From assembly GCA_039969155.1 (NCBI GenBank), contig JBDVOJ010000129.1:1-64000 (forward strand): DNA of 64,000 nt, given 5' to 3'. The notes under the pieces are model-generated. The model was not told the DNA's origin. It made no database searches and saw nothing but the letters and a program-made list of their open reading frames with translations. The DNA is from GCA-002733465 sp039969155 (GTDB taxonomy: Bacteria; Pseudomonadota; Gammaproteobacteria; Enterobacterales; Kangiellaceae). Positions within the stretch are counted from its first letter, which is position 1. Every line of letters begins with the position of its first letter. Position numbers and translations under genes: made by a program. Shown in pieces: positions 1 to 9,050 of this stretch.

Positions 1-1264
1 CTTGCAATTCTTTGTGTAACGAAAACCCTGGGATCATACCGCAGGCTCCCAATGCATCGGTACCTGCAACAATGGCAACCTGATGACGCACTAGCGCTTG
101 AGTGACAATCTTGATTGCTTGATTATAAGTTTGATAGAAAATTTCCGATTCCTTCCGGCGATGTTGCTCCGTATTGTGTGGATTTTCATAAGAGTTTTCA
201 CCTGGTAAACAGCCTTTAGATACGAAAGAACCTTCTAACCAGCCCGGATTTTGATATTCGATCTCAATACTCTTAATAAAATTCGCTAGCTCGAAATCTT
301 GCTGGGGTCGAGTATGATGCAACCAAACCGTCGATGCGAGTGCGATATCTCTATCCTTTAAATTAGTTGCAATAGTGTCAGCCTGCTGATGAATATGAGC
401 TAAAAAGTCCTTACTATTGGCTGATGAGAGTCCGCCGAACTCATTCATTAGATTGTGAGTAATAGAATCAATATGAGCCAATTGCGATTGACCAGATTGG
501 TATAGATCTTCGAGTTTCAGACCTACAGGTAAATGACCAATCACCGGAATTCCTAGCTTTAATGCTTCCTTATTAATGGCGTAATAAATTTTTCTGTCTA
601 GGTCAGAACTTAATTTAATAGCGTCGTATCCTTTCGCTTTAAATTGTCTAACCGCCTCTTCCGCTTGTGGTAGGCTAGTAAAACTTTGGTGCCGTTTTTC
701 AAATTGACTTCTGAATTTTGCACCGATATCAGTGCGACTATTAAATTTGGGTGATGCAATGAACATTTGCGGCCCCACCGCCCCTTGGTTAATTTCTGCC
801 AGATAATCAAAATGGTGTGACATACCGGTCATTTCTCCGATTTGGGTCACACCGTTAACAATATAGAGCAACAAATCGTTTTTACTTTTTTTGACATGAA
901 CGTGCGAATCAATTAATCCTGGAATAACATATCGACCACTTCCATCAATTTGATGATAGCTTTCAAGAACCGATTCAGGGTATGGAATTTCTGTACGACT
1001 GCCCACAAACTCTATTTGCTTTCCCTTGACCAAGATTGACTGGTTAGTACGCATAGTTTGTGAATCAGTCGCGAGCACATTTACATTGTGAATCGCAATT
1101 CGACCGGATAAAGTTTGCAATTGAGATGGGTCAACCTGCTCGGTGTTGCCTCCCAACATTTGATCAATTTCATTGATAAAGAATAAGTAAGTACACGCAA
1201 ACGGAATAGATAATAGCAATACTATTACTAAAGCCCACTTCTTAAGGGATGATAGAAAGCTCAT
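1..1264 (-). CDS. Membrane-anchored amidohydrolase, 3' end cut by window
   Basis: This is a metal-dependent amidohydrolase of the imidazolonepropionase/prolidase-like group, probably acting in the periplasm on cyclic amides or peptides; the substrate is unknown. I translated it by hand: the frame is open from the ATG at 1264 to base 1 (421 codons), so the C-terminus lies outside the window. Residues 8-30 form one hydrophobic anchor. The metal site is complete as far as visible: DSHVH (119-123), the likely carboxylated Lys in YDAIKLSSD (217), His in VIGHLP (244), LAHIDSITH (264-270) and Asp in AGTDALG (403). It starts 29 bases after the TPR gene stop on the same strand, so the two are probably co-transcribed. 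The family assignment is firm; the function is not. Confidence 0.85.
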   Translation of the reverse strand, partial: MSFLSSLKKWALVIVLLLSIPFACTYLFFINEIDQMLGGNTEQVDPSQLQTLSGRIAIHNVNVLATDSQTMRTNQSILVKGKQIEFVGSRTEIPYPESVLESYHQIDGSGRYVIPGLIDSHVHVKKSKNDLLLYIVNGVTQIGEMTGMSHHFDYLAEINQGAVGPQMFIASPKFNSRTDIGAKFRSQFEKRHQSFTSLPQAEEAVRQFKAKGYDAIKLSSDLDRKIYYAINKEALKLGIPVIGHLPVGLKLEDLYQSGQSQLAHIDSITHNLMNEFGGLSSANSKDFLAHIHQQADTIATNLKDRDIALASTVWLHHTRPQQDFELANFIKSIEIEYQNPGWLEGSFVSKGCLPGENSYENPHNTEQHRRKESEIFYQTYNQAIKIVTQALVRHQVAIVAGTDALGACGMIPGFSLHKELQ

Positions 1265-1293
1265 TTCTTTTACCTCAGTATTTTAATAAAAAT

Positions 1294-2340
1294 TTAATGA
1301 TCTTTGAGAATGGAATTGATTTTCGTTTTCAGATCATGATCTTTAGTCTCTCGTTTGATCTTTTCCAGAGACTTTCGCTGGTCTGGGCTTGGTTTTTGTA
1401 AATAGTTTAGTTGTGCTAGTCTGAAATTGACCCAGTCCTCTGAAATAGTTCTACTCTCTGCAGGAATGGATTGATACTGCTTCATGCTTTCTAGACCTTG
1501 TTGCAAGTTTGATCTTGATTCCGCGGCTAGCTTACCAATTTGATAGAGTCGCATAGGGCCATAATGAGGCAGTGCTTTATAGTCGTCTAAGTTAATACTG
1601 AGCAACTCATTTAGCCCCTCCAGATACATCCTTTGATTGGCAAGCAGCATCGCGAAATTGAACTTAAATTCACCAAGCTCCACGTCACTGTTTTGATCTG
1701 ATAACAATGCTTCTTGATACAAATTTAGCACTTGTTCCGTTTCTTTTTGATTAAAAAGCCTTGGTGCTTGAATCATAAACGCTGCTCGTTTATCAATGGC
1801 TTTTAGCTGCTCAAGTAAAACAGGTATTGCCTCTTTGTCACCTCCGGCTATAACAGGTGCCTGTTGGTGGAAGCCGATGAGTCCAATAATTGAAGGTTTG
1901 TGCTGGTTGTCAATTTTGATCGCTTGATTAAAATACTTTTTGGTATCCTTTGCATAACCTAACTTAGTAAAGATACTGGCAGATAAAGATTGTTTTCCTG
2001 CTATTCTAGCGGCCCAATAGAAGTACTCAGGATTATTGGAATCTTGCTCAAGAAGATCTTCCATAAGCTCCTCAGCCGAATCTAGTTGGCTTTCGAAAAA
2101 CGCTAATTTAGCGAGCCCCAAACGCGCTGCATTTGTAGTGGTTGCTTGCGTCGCTAAATCAGAGAAGAGTTTCTTTGCTAACTCATACTGTTGATTTTTG
2201 AGTGCGACTTCTGCTTGTTCTAAGCGTTGGCCAATGGTCTCAGCGCTGATTGCCGAACTGGTTAGGCTTATCATAAAAAGTGCTAGCACCAATCTCTTTG
2301 TAACTGCTAATAGAGAGTAGGTTTGAAATTGAATATTCAT
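1294..2340 (-). CDS. Secreted TPR-repeat protein, unknown role
   Basis: The protein has about 348 residues, with an N-terminal signal peptide ending near ...SSAISA-ET and then helical TPR-like repeats (clearest around residues 33-110, with alternating AEVALKNQQYELAKKLF-type helices). The frame stays open upstream to 2412, but I chose the ATG at 2340 because it begins the signal peptide and is preceded by AGGAAAG. TPR proteins of this kind usually scaffold protein contacts in the periplasm; no enzyme motif is visible. It lies just upstream of the amidohydrolase (29 bases), suggesting a shared transcript, and about 100 bases downstream of a membrane-protein gene. A partner role for the amidohydrolase is inference. 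Confidence 0.75.
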   Translation of the reverse strand: MNIQFQTYSLLAVTKRLVLALFMISLTSSAISAETIGQRLEQAEVALKNQQYELAKKLFSDLATQATTTNAARLGLAKLAFFESQLDSAEELMEDLLEQDSNNPEYFYWAARIAGKQSLSASIFTKLGYAKDTKKYFNQAIKIDNQHKPSIIGLIGFHQQAPVIAGGDKEAIPVLLEQLKAIDKRAAFMIQAPRLFNQKETEQVLNLYQEALLSDQNSDVELGEFKFNFAMLLANQRMYLEGLNELLSINLDDYKALPHYGPMRLYQIGKLAAESRSNLQQGLESMKQYQSIPAESRTISEDWVNFRLAQLNYLQKPSPDQRKSLEKIKRETKDHDLKTKINSILKDH

Positions 2341-2444
2341 TGATTCTTTCCTGTTAGTTAATGTGTTCCAATCGTGGAGACAATGCCAATGGACAACGGA
2401 GTCCTCTGGCACCTTGTTGTTAGAGTTAAAACTGTTGATGTGAA

Positions 2445-3197
2445 TTAAATAATTTTGGTTTGCAAAGGAATTTGAAAGACATTGAGTTTGAATGCCCAGT
2501 AGACGATATAGGCCAAAGCAAACACCGTCGGTGTAAACCAGTTGTAGTAGCCACCGAGAATGTCTTGGGCAACCATAAAGGCGGTAACCGCTGCGGTATA
2601 GCCCCCCAACATCTTAGATAGATGTAGGAAGAGCCATTTTCTCTTGAGTTTTTCGGAGTCGTAAAACAACCATAAATCCAATCCACCAAATGCAATCCCT
2701 ACCACTCCAAAAACCGTCCGTAGCGGGTGAAAGCTTCCATCGACATAAACTGAATAAAGCATTATGACTAAGCTAACTAGCACGACGGTAAACGCCAACA
2801 CTTGGTCAGTAAGTAATCGATTGATTGATGGGTCTGAGCTCTGTTGTTTAAGCAATAGACTGCGTTTACCACCGATTAGAAAATAGAGACTCAACACACC
2901 AATTTGAAACAAAGATGGGCTTTGATGATTTGGGAGCAAAGATACTAACAAGCTCAAAGCGACTGAAACGACCATCGAAACATAAAACAGTCTGCCACTG
3001 GATTTGTGGATTGAACTGCCCTTTTTGGAAAACAGCGTGATCGTACCGAGCAAAATTGCGCCACCTCCCAAGACGACATGAATCACGATGGCTGAGTTCA
3101 CCAGACTGAAATTCAGGGAGCTTGTCAGGACCAATGAAGCAAACAATGCAAGGGTAAAGGTGATGGAAAAAAGGTAAGTGTCTGAAAGTTTACTCAT
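2445..3197 (-). CDS. Multi-pass membrane protein, DUF2306-like
   Basis: The protein has 250 residues and is almost entirely hydrophobic, with about seven transmembrane segments separated by short basic loops (for example SKKGSSIHKSSGR near 57-69). The pattern of a His inside a helix (IHVVLGGGA, His40) followed by a loop His (SIHKSSG, His64) resembles the DUF2306 family of uncharacterised membrane proteins, which some link to heme or quinone chemistry. I see no transporter motif. It lies upstream of the TPR gene on the same strand and downstream of the membrane-bound AraC regulator, so it may be that regulator's target. The family call is by pattern only. Confidence 0.6.
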   Translation of the reverse strand: MSKLSDTYLFSITFTLALFASLVLTSSLNFSLVNSAIVIHVVLGGGAILLGTITLFSKKGSSIHKSSGRLFYVSMVVSVALSLLVSLLPNHQSPSLFQIGVLSLYFLIGGKRSLLLKQQSSDPSINRLLTDQVLAFTVVLVSLVIMLYSVYVDGSFHPLRTVFGVVGIAFGGLDLWLFYDSEKLKRKWLFLHLSKMLGGYTAAVTAFMVAQDILGGYYNWFTPTVFALAYIVYWAFKLNVFQIPLQTKII

Positions 3198-3348
3198 AGA
3201 AGACCTTTGAATTTATTGTGTTAAGAAAAATCCAAATCTAGCGATAATACTGGGCTCTAGCCTCCCAAAACATGTTTTGAGAGCGATATTCTATGATTAT
3301 TTTTTAAAAAATGGTGTTTGGGGGGGATATGCAGCATTTAAAAATTGT

Positions 3349-4506
3349 TTAGGACAGTGATTCCATGAATGCCTTTGGAGAAATCCCTTCATGTTTCTTA
3401 AAAGCACGATAAAAACTAGCTTGAGAATTAAAGCCAGACTTGAGTGCTATATCGAGCATGCTCGAGTTAGAGTTATTCGATTTGGTATTACTCGAGTCAG
3501 CTAAGCATTTTTTAACACGATTCACTCGATAGCTATTAAGCAAATCTCTAAAACCCATTTCAAATTTATGATTCACCACCAACGAAAGATTTTCCGAAGT
3601 AACCCCTAACTGGCTGGCTAGTTGTTTAATGGTAAGCGAACCATTTAAATACACAGCATCTTGTTCTAATTTTTTGATTAGCGCTTCTTCGATGGCTTGA
3701 ATTTGCTTTTGACTTAGCTTCTTGGCAAGCGTGCTAAGGCTGGTTTGTGATAAATGCACCTTTAATCCGTCATTCTTATAACCCATAAACCCTAAATAAT
3801 AAGTTACGAAAGCTAAAAACAGGTTAAAAAATCGCCATCTGTACATTGGCTCATCCATCGCAATTGAGAATGCTGTCAGTAACTGATTTATCATTAAAAC
3901 ACTACCGAGTATGCTACTCCAGATAATAAGACTTCTTAACCAGCGATAAATAGGAAAAGACTTATACTGCTTAAACTGCTTCAGCCAAGCTAAATAGTCG
4001 ACTATTTTCTTACCACCAAAGCCTATATAGCCGATGGTCAAAATGACGATTAGATAGTCTTCAATTAGATTTGATTGATCAAAATAGAGCTGCGCAGCTA
4101 CTTGTCTCTTAGCAGCCATAGTATCTTCACCCAACGCTAATAAATAAACCAAAATATCATAACTAGCGTAGCTAAGACCGATGACAAAGTGCCACAAATG
4201 CTGTTTCTTTAATTCGAATTGCGTTTCAGTCAGGGATAACACATAAAAATAAACCAAAGGTGGTAATAGAAGCTCCATTCCAACCGGGAAGTATCGGAAG
4301 TATTGCTGATCCCAAAGCCCAGAAGTATGTAGAATTACTTTAAGATTAGCTGAACAAAAGACAAGGATAGTAACCCCTAATATCTGCTTACTAAGCTGGT
4401 TCTCCTTACTGGTCAATAATAAGATGCTGGTCACTAGACCTTGGCTTATGCCAATAATGATAAAGATTTCAAAGAATGAAAAAGCAGTTGGCATTATGAT
4501 AAACAT
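3349..4506 (-). CDS. AraC-family regulator with an integral-membrane N-terminal sensor
   Basis: This is a transcription regulator of 385 residues. The first ~240 residues form about seven hydrophobic helices and no soluble ligand domain. Residues ~280-385 are an AraC/XylS double helix-turn-helix: IKQLASQLGVTSENLSLVVNHK for the first HTH and MLDIALKSGFNSQASFYRAFKK for the second, ending in the usual GISPKAF. A short Ser/Asn-rich insert (SSNTKSNNSNSS) sits between the two HTH units, which is unusual. This layout implies that a membrane signal controls DNA binding directly. An ATG four codons downstream (4494) is an alternative start; RBS evidence is weak for both. It could regulate the membrane-protein/TPR/amidohydrolase genes just downstream. 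Confidence 0.85.
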   Translation of the reverse strand: MFIIMPTAFSFFEIFIIIGISQGLVTSILLLTSKENQLSKQILGVTILVFCSANLKVILHTSGLWDQQYFRYFPVGMELLLPPLVYFYVLSLTETQFELKKQHLWHFVIGLSYASYDILVYLLALGEDTMAAKRQVAAQLYFDQSNLIEDYLIVILTIGYIGFGGKKIVDYLAWLKQFKQYKSFPIYRWLRSLIIWSSILGSVLMINQLLTAFSIAMDEPMYRWRFFNLFLAFVTYYLGFMGYKNDGLKVHLSQTSLSTLAKKLSQKQIQAIEEALIKKLEQDAVYLNGSLTIKQLASQLGVTSENLSLVVNHKFEMGFRDLLNSYRVNRVKKCLADSSNTKSNNSNSSMLDIALKSGFNSQASFYRAFKKHEGISPKAFMESLS

Positions 4507-4807
4507 CTCTTTTTGGAACGCATAGGATTAGTACCTTAGTGACGATTCATTATCAATGAACTTTAGATTGGATTATATACCAAAAATTAGGGTCCTTTAT
4601 TATCGGTAGATAAAAGAATTTTGCTGAACTAATGAGTACTCAATATTGGAATATTAGTTGTGATGTGCAGCGGATACATTTTGCAAACATGCGTTTTCTG
4701 ACAATTCTGGCTAACAAAGCAATATTAGCGATACTTTACTTCGTCCTATCTCTCAAACATAATAGCTCGTCAAATTCGTCTAACCGATAAAATATGGAAA
4801 TGAGCTA
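4507..4807. other. Intergenic region between divergent genes, with a short palindrome
   Basis: This 301-base AT-rich gap separates the AraC regulator (minus) from the duplicated-module protein (plus) and should carry both promoters. The only clear structure is a perfect inverted repeat TTCATT-ATC-AATGAA at 4546-4560, about 40 bases upstream of the AraC start, which could be an operator for autoregulation. I see no convincing -35/-10 pair and no open frame with a ribosome binding site. Confidence 0.35.
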
Positions 4808-5881
4808 ATGAAACACCTTTTTACTGCGCTACTTGGCTACCTATTACTTTCTTGTTCATACAGCTATGCAGAGCAAATAGCTAAACCATTCTCGGGTATT
4901 AACCATACATACGCAAAGCTACTCACAGGAAAAGATCTTCAAGGAGTTAGGTTAGCAGCAAAATCAGTTGTCAAGGATTCGCGAACTGATATTCGATTAG
5001 TTGAGCTAGCTGCGCGAAAACTATTCGAAGAAAGTGCTTCCAGTAGCAAGCTGGCGATTGATACTTTGGCTTGGTGTGCCAGGGTTATTGAAACCCATGG
5101 AACAGACCGATATCTAGGCGCTTTGAAGCAGCTTCATTCAAATGATATTCATAAGAAATTAAGGAAGTATATTTCCAACGCAATTGATGCGGTAGAGTCA
5201 AGGCCAGCCAAACTACCAAAATTTGACCCATCTTCTAAGATGCCAACACTTAACTTGGAACCTTCTAAGACTATTAAAAAGGGCGATCGTAATCTGAAGA
5301 TTTCTGTTGGTGATCCCATAACGGAAGTATATCAAAATCTAGGCTACCCAATAGATGTCAAAGTTGTTAGTCGTCGAGGAGGTCATGGTTTTTTTAGAGT
5401 CGAAATTACTAATTTGGAAGCGACCTTTGAAGAATATGGCACCATTATCTTTGCTAGAGCGGAAAGCGATAGTCCTAGCTGGACAGTGAGACGAATAGTG
5501 GAAAATAGAGCGTTGAGTACCGAATTACTCAATAGTGAGTTTGGACGTTATATTAGTGAAATCAATAGTAATAACCCTGACAATATCCGACGTATTGCAC
5601 GACAGATTTACAAAGAACGAAAATTTTCAACTGAGATCCTTGATCATGCAGCAGAGCGGATACTGAGTGAAAAAGCCCTAGACGATAAACGAATGCTGGA
5701 TGCTGTGGCATGGTTATGCCGAGTATTGGGAGCAAGTGAAAATAGTCGCTATTATTCGACAATTAAGCACACCGCAGAGAAATCTGAAAGTAGTAAAATT
5801 AGAAAGTATGCGAAGAAAGCTCTAAAAAGCATCCAAGAATCGAGTGAAGAACAATACCAATTGGGTCAGGTTAAGATCTAA
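4808..5881 (+). CDS. Secreted protein with a duplicated helical module around a central domain
   Basis: I do not recognise this protein of 357 residues. Residues 1-21 look like a signal peptide ending ...SYSYA-EQ. Residues ~36-118 and ~240-345 are two copies of one helical module: both have a leading helix (LQGVRLAAKSV / PDNIRRIARQI), then LVELAARKLFEE / ILDHAAERILSE, then LAIDTLAWCARVI / RMLDAVAWLCRVL, then a Tyr-containing helix and a Lys-rich helix ending in a run such as RKYISNAIDAVES / RKYAKKALKSIQES. This resembles HEAT/ARM-like repeats. The ~110 residues between them (PTLNLEPSKTIKKGD... to ...SWTVRRIVENR) look beta-rich. It stands alone, converging on the DUF885 gene with a strong hairpin between. 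The function is unknown. Confidence 0.7.
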   Translation: MKHLFTALLGYLLLSCSYSYAEQIAKPFSGINHTYAKLLTGKDLQGVRLAAKSVVKDSRTDIRLVELAARKLFEESASSSKLAIDTLAWCARVIETHGTDRYLGALKQLHSNDIHKKLRKYISNAIDAVESRPAKLPKFDPSSKMPTLNLEPSKTIKKGDRNLKISVGDPITEVYQNLGYPIDVKVVSRRGGHGFFRVEITNLEATFEEYGTIIFARAESDSPSWTVRRIVENRALSTELLNSEFGRYISEINSNNPDNIRRIARQIYKERKFSTEILDHAAERILSEKALDDKRMLDAVAWLCRVLGASENSRYYSTIKHTAEKSESSKIRKYAKKALKSIQESSEEQYQLGQVKI

Positions 5882-5956
5882 CTGAAATACGTAATATTCA
5901 GGTTTTCTAGAGGATCACTAATTAGAGAGTTACTCGAAAGATAACAAATTGATCAC

Positions 5957-5995
5957 GCGCTACAGAAAATACTGAGTTTAACTTTTCTGTAGCGC
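5957..5995. terminator. Strong hairpin between convergent genes
   Basis: A perfect 13-bp stem, GCGCTACAGAAAA pairing with TTTTCTGTAGCGC, encloses a 13-base loop. It lies between the stop at 5881 (plus) and the stop at 6006 (minus), so it could serve both genes. The A/T run is inside the stem rather than after it, so it is not a textbook intrinsic terminator on either strand; it may instead protect the 3' ends of the messages. Confidence 0.55.
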
Positions 5996-6005
5996 ACAAG
6001 TGAGG

Positions 6006-7874
6006 CTATTTTATACTCTTAATCCAGTTTTTCACTCGACGTTCTAGAATAGTCAATGGCATTGCACCGCCACCGAGAATCGTATCGTGAAATCCTTTAA
6101 TATCAAATTTATCGGCTAGTTCTTTTTCCGCTAACGCTCTTAATTCCTGAATCTTTAACATACCAATTTTATAGCCCGTTGCTTGTCCTGGCCAAACTAA
6201 ATATCGTCGAACTTCGGACTTAACCGCGCCTTCAGCAATTGGCGTTTTCGCTTTAAAATAATCGATCGCTTGTTGCTCGGTCCAGCCCTTTGAATGCAGA
6301 CCAGTATCAACTACAAGTCGAACAGCTCGCCAGATTTCAGTGGTGAGTCGTCCAAAGTCTGAATACTCACTTTCGTAGGCGCCCATTTCTTTGGCCAATA
6401 ATTCAGAGTACAACGCCCAACCTTCCACATAAGCATTAAATCTTGCTTGAGTTCTGAACTGAGGGATTTCAGTAAGCTCTTGTGCGATTGAAATTTGCAT
6501 ATGGTGACCGGGGCTGCCTTCATGATAGGCGATCGCTTCCATTTCGTTCTTTGGCATGCTGGTCATATCAGATAAATGAGCGTAGTAGATACCAGGCCTC
6601 GAACCATCAGGAGTTCCTGGGAAATAATGCTGAGCAGCACCGTCCTGTTCCCGAAATGACTCAACCCGTCTCACTACCAAATCAGCCTTGGGTAAAATCC
6701 CGAAATAGTTAGGCAATTGTTGATCGATAAAGCCTAAGTATTTTTTGGAATCGTCAATATAGCCTTTTCTACCCTCATCATTATTTGGATAAAAGAATCG
6801 TTGATCGGTTTTGATGTATTTGAAAAAGTCATGCAAACTTCCTTCGAAATTAACTCTTTCTTTGATGGCAATCATTTCTTTAGTAATTCGTTCCACTTCA
6901 CTCAAACCAATCTGGTGAATTTCTTCGGCGGTCAGCGCAGTGGTCGTACTATTTTTTAACTGAAGATTATAATAAGCTATACCATTTGGTAAACTTCCTA
7001 CGCCTTTAGCAATTTCATCAGTGTTATCAATATCGTTTTTGAACCAAGTGATTAGTTCTTGATAGGCCGGCTGAAAATGGCCTAATAAAGCCTGCTCAGC
7101 TCTTTTAGTTAAATCGTCTGCTTGTGCTTGATCAATAGTCTCTACGTTTAGTAAAGATGCGATTTTACTCTTAGCATCGGTCCAAAGTGGTGAGTCTTGT
7201 TCACTTTTTGAAAAAGGCTTGCCGGTTACTAAATTTTCAGCTTGTTCAATAACCCCTTCATAAGTGAATTTGGGTGGTCGAACACCGTATTCGGCATTCT
7301 GCTTAGCCCGTTGTAACAAGGTTTTAATTCCAGTTGATATGCCAGCAATACGCTTTATGTAAGCCTCCATATCAGAAGCGCTTTCTACTTTGTGAAAGCT
7401 GATTAAGAATTGAGCCGCAAATGATTGCATGCCTTGCATCTGAGTAAATACATAGTTGTTTCTATTAAACTCAAACGCGTCACGTTGCTGCTCATATTGA
7501 TAGACCCAAATATCATACGAAGTCTTAGTTTCTTGGTCGAGTTTATCGTAATCGAAGCTTTCTTTGAGTTCTTTAACCGTTGCGGCTAACCACGCTAGTT
7601 GCTCGATCTGAGCGGTTTCGCTCATATCATCGACTTCATCATACTTATCCTTGCGCCCGAGAAAAGTTAATCCTATTGGACTCATTTGTAATTGCTGTTC
7701 ATATTTATCAGCAAACCACAGATTAAGGCGTTCGCTCTCAGATTGGGTTTGAGTGGTTTCATTTTCATTAGTTTGTGCAGTCGCAGGGCTATCTGTCGCG
7801 ACTGCTTGGTTACTATCTTGTTGGCAAGCGCCTAGCAAACTCGCTAGCACTAATGTGATCAGCGTTTTATTCAT
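6006..7874 (-). CDS. DUF885-family lipoprotein peptidase
   Basis: The protein has 622 residues and is a putative metallopeptidase of the DUF885 family (related to M32-like zinc peptidases). It begins with a lipoprotein signal ending LLGAC (Cys17), followed by a Gln/Thr/Ser-rich spacer, so it is probably anchored in the outer or inner membrane facing the periplasm. The signature HEGSPGHHMQ occurs near residues 449-458, and the motif has the HExxxGHH form expected to bind zinc in this family. Length is typical for the family. The start is supported by GGGGAA a few bases upstream. It is a single-gene unit, convergent with the gene to its left. A role in peptide breakdown is inferred from the family, and the substrate is unknown. 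Confidence 0.9.
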   Translation of the reverse strand: MNKTLITLVLASLLGACQQDSNQAVATDSPATAQTNENETTQTQSESERLNLWFADKYEQQLQMSPIGLTFLGRKDKYDEVDDMSETAQIEQLAWLAATVKELKESFDYDKLDQETKTSYDIWVYQYEQQRDAFEFNRNNYVFTQMQGMQSFAAQFLISFHKVESASDMEAYIKRIAGISTGIKTLLQRAKQNAEYGVRPPKFTYEGVIEQAENLVTGKPFSKSEQDSPLWTDAKSKIASLLNVETIDQAQADDLTKRAEQALLGHFQPAYQELITWFKNDIDNTDEIAKGVGSLPNGIAYYNLQLKNSTTTALTAEEIHQIGLSEVERITKEMIAIKERVNFEGSLHDFFKYIKTDQRFFYPNNDEGRKGYIDDSKKYLGFIDQQLPNYFGILPKADLVVRRVESFREQDGAAQHYFPGTPDGSRPGIYYAHLSDMTSMPKNEMEAIAYHEGSPGHHMQISIAQELTEIPQFRTQARFNAYVEGWALYSELLAKEMGAYESEYSDFGRLTTEIWRAVRLVVDTGLHSKGWTEQQAIDYFKAKTPIAEGAVKSEVRRYLVWPGQATGYKIGMLKIQELRALAEKELADKFDIKGFHDTILGGGAMPLTILERRVKNWIKSIK

Positions 7875-8105
7875 CTTCGTTCCCCAAATTAAAGGCGTAT
7901 TATTGTATTTTGGAATAACTTCTGACTATATCGCTTAATGCGTTAATGAACAATCTTCTAATCCTAGTTCTTCTGTTGTAAAAGTAAGAAATCATTTCAA
8001 ACACTTTCCGGGTTAGGCATAACAGCAAAGAAAGTACCTCTAACCCAGAGACCAGAACCTGTTGCGCTCACCAATAATTAAGTTAATCAATTATTGCTAC
8101 TCGCT

Positions 8106-9050
8106 CTAGAGCGACTCTAGTTCTTTGGCTTGGCGTATTTCGAGTTGTTTGAAATAGTCTATGGGCAACCCGATTAAAGCAGGCATTGGAGCCGCTATAA
8201 AAATAGAGGAAAAAGTGCCGACCAATATACCGATGAAAAGAGCAATAGAAAAACCATACAGTGGAACCCCAGCAAGCCATAACAAACAGCAAACTGTAGC
8301 CAGAGTGGTCCCTGATGTAATTAAGGTCCTAGTTAACGTAGAGTTAATAGCTGCTTTGATTAAATCGTTAAAGCAGTTGAATCGATTAGTTTTCATCAAT
8401 TCTCGAACTCGGTCGGCAACAATGATCGAATCGTTCAGTGAATAACCGATGATTGCCAATAAACTCGCTAAACTAGTCAAATTGAATTCCAGTTGGCTCC
8501 AAGCAAAGAAACCTAATACGGCAATAACGTCGTGCAAGAGTGCTGCTAAAGCACCTAACGCAAATCGCCATTCAAAACGAATCGCAAGATAGCCTAAAAC
8601 CAAAAGAAAAGCCGTTAATAGTGCTAGCCCGCCTTGTTCCAACAATTCAGTCCCCACCTGCGATCCAATAAAGTCAGATTCTAAAAAACCTATCGATAGA
8701 TCACTTTGAGTTTCCAATAATTGCTGCTGCCATTGATTAAACCAAGTTTGTTGGTCCACATCATTACTCGCTTCGGGTTGTCTGACAGTCCAGCTCCGAT
8801 TACTTTCAGCAGAATTGAGTGTGTATTGACCATCAATTTGAGAACTAAGCAGCTCATTCATTCGAGCTTGAGAAATCGATTGGCTGGTATTAAATTCGGT
8901 GATGAAACCGCCGGTGAAATCAATCCCCAGATTGATGCCTCGGGAAAATAATCCAATGATTGAAATCAACACCACAAGAGCCGCTGTTGCTATCCCACCG
9001 TTTCGAAGCTTAGCAAAACTAAGTTGATTGTGTTTTCTAATTTTATTCAT
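8106..9050 (-). CDS. secF: Protein-export membrane protein SecF
   Basis: SecF forms, with SecD, the inner-membrane complex that uses the proton gradient to pull pre-proteins through SecYEG. This protein of 314 residues has six predicted membrane helices with a periplasmic loop after the first. It carries the GIDFTGG motif (residues ~37-43) that matches SecD's own DLSGG, and YSLNDSIIVADRVRE, the SecF version of the conserved transmembrane motif. Its start codon overlaps the end of secD by 8 bases, indicating translational coupling. No yajC or tgt is adjacent, unlike the usual yajC-secD-secF order. Confidence 0.97.
   Translation of the reverse strand: MNKIRKHNQLSFAKLRNGGIATAALVVLISIIGLFSRGINLGIDFTGGFITEFNTSQSISQARMNELLSSQIDGQYTLNSAESNRSWTVRQPEASNDVDQQTWFNQWQQQLLETQSDLSIGFLESDFIGSQVGTELLEQGGLALLTAFLLVLGYLAIRFEWRFALGALAALLHDVIAVLGFFAWSQLEFNLTSLASLLAIIGYSLNDSIIVADRVRELMKTNRFNCFNDLIKAAINSTLTRTLITSGTTLATVCCLLWLAGVPLYGFSIALFIGILVGTFSSIFIAAPMPALIGLPIDYFKQLEIRQAKELESL

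Noticed and set aside
8072..8096. AT-rich inverted repeat CAATAATT...AATTATTG after secF
   Set aside because: Only eight A/T pairs and no T run; too weak to call a terminator.
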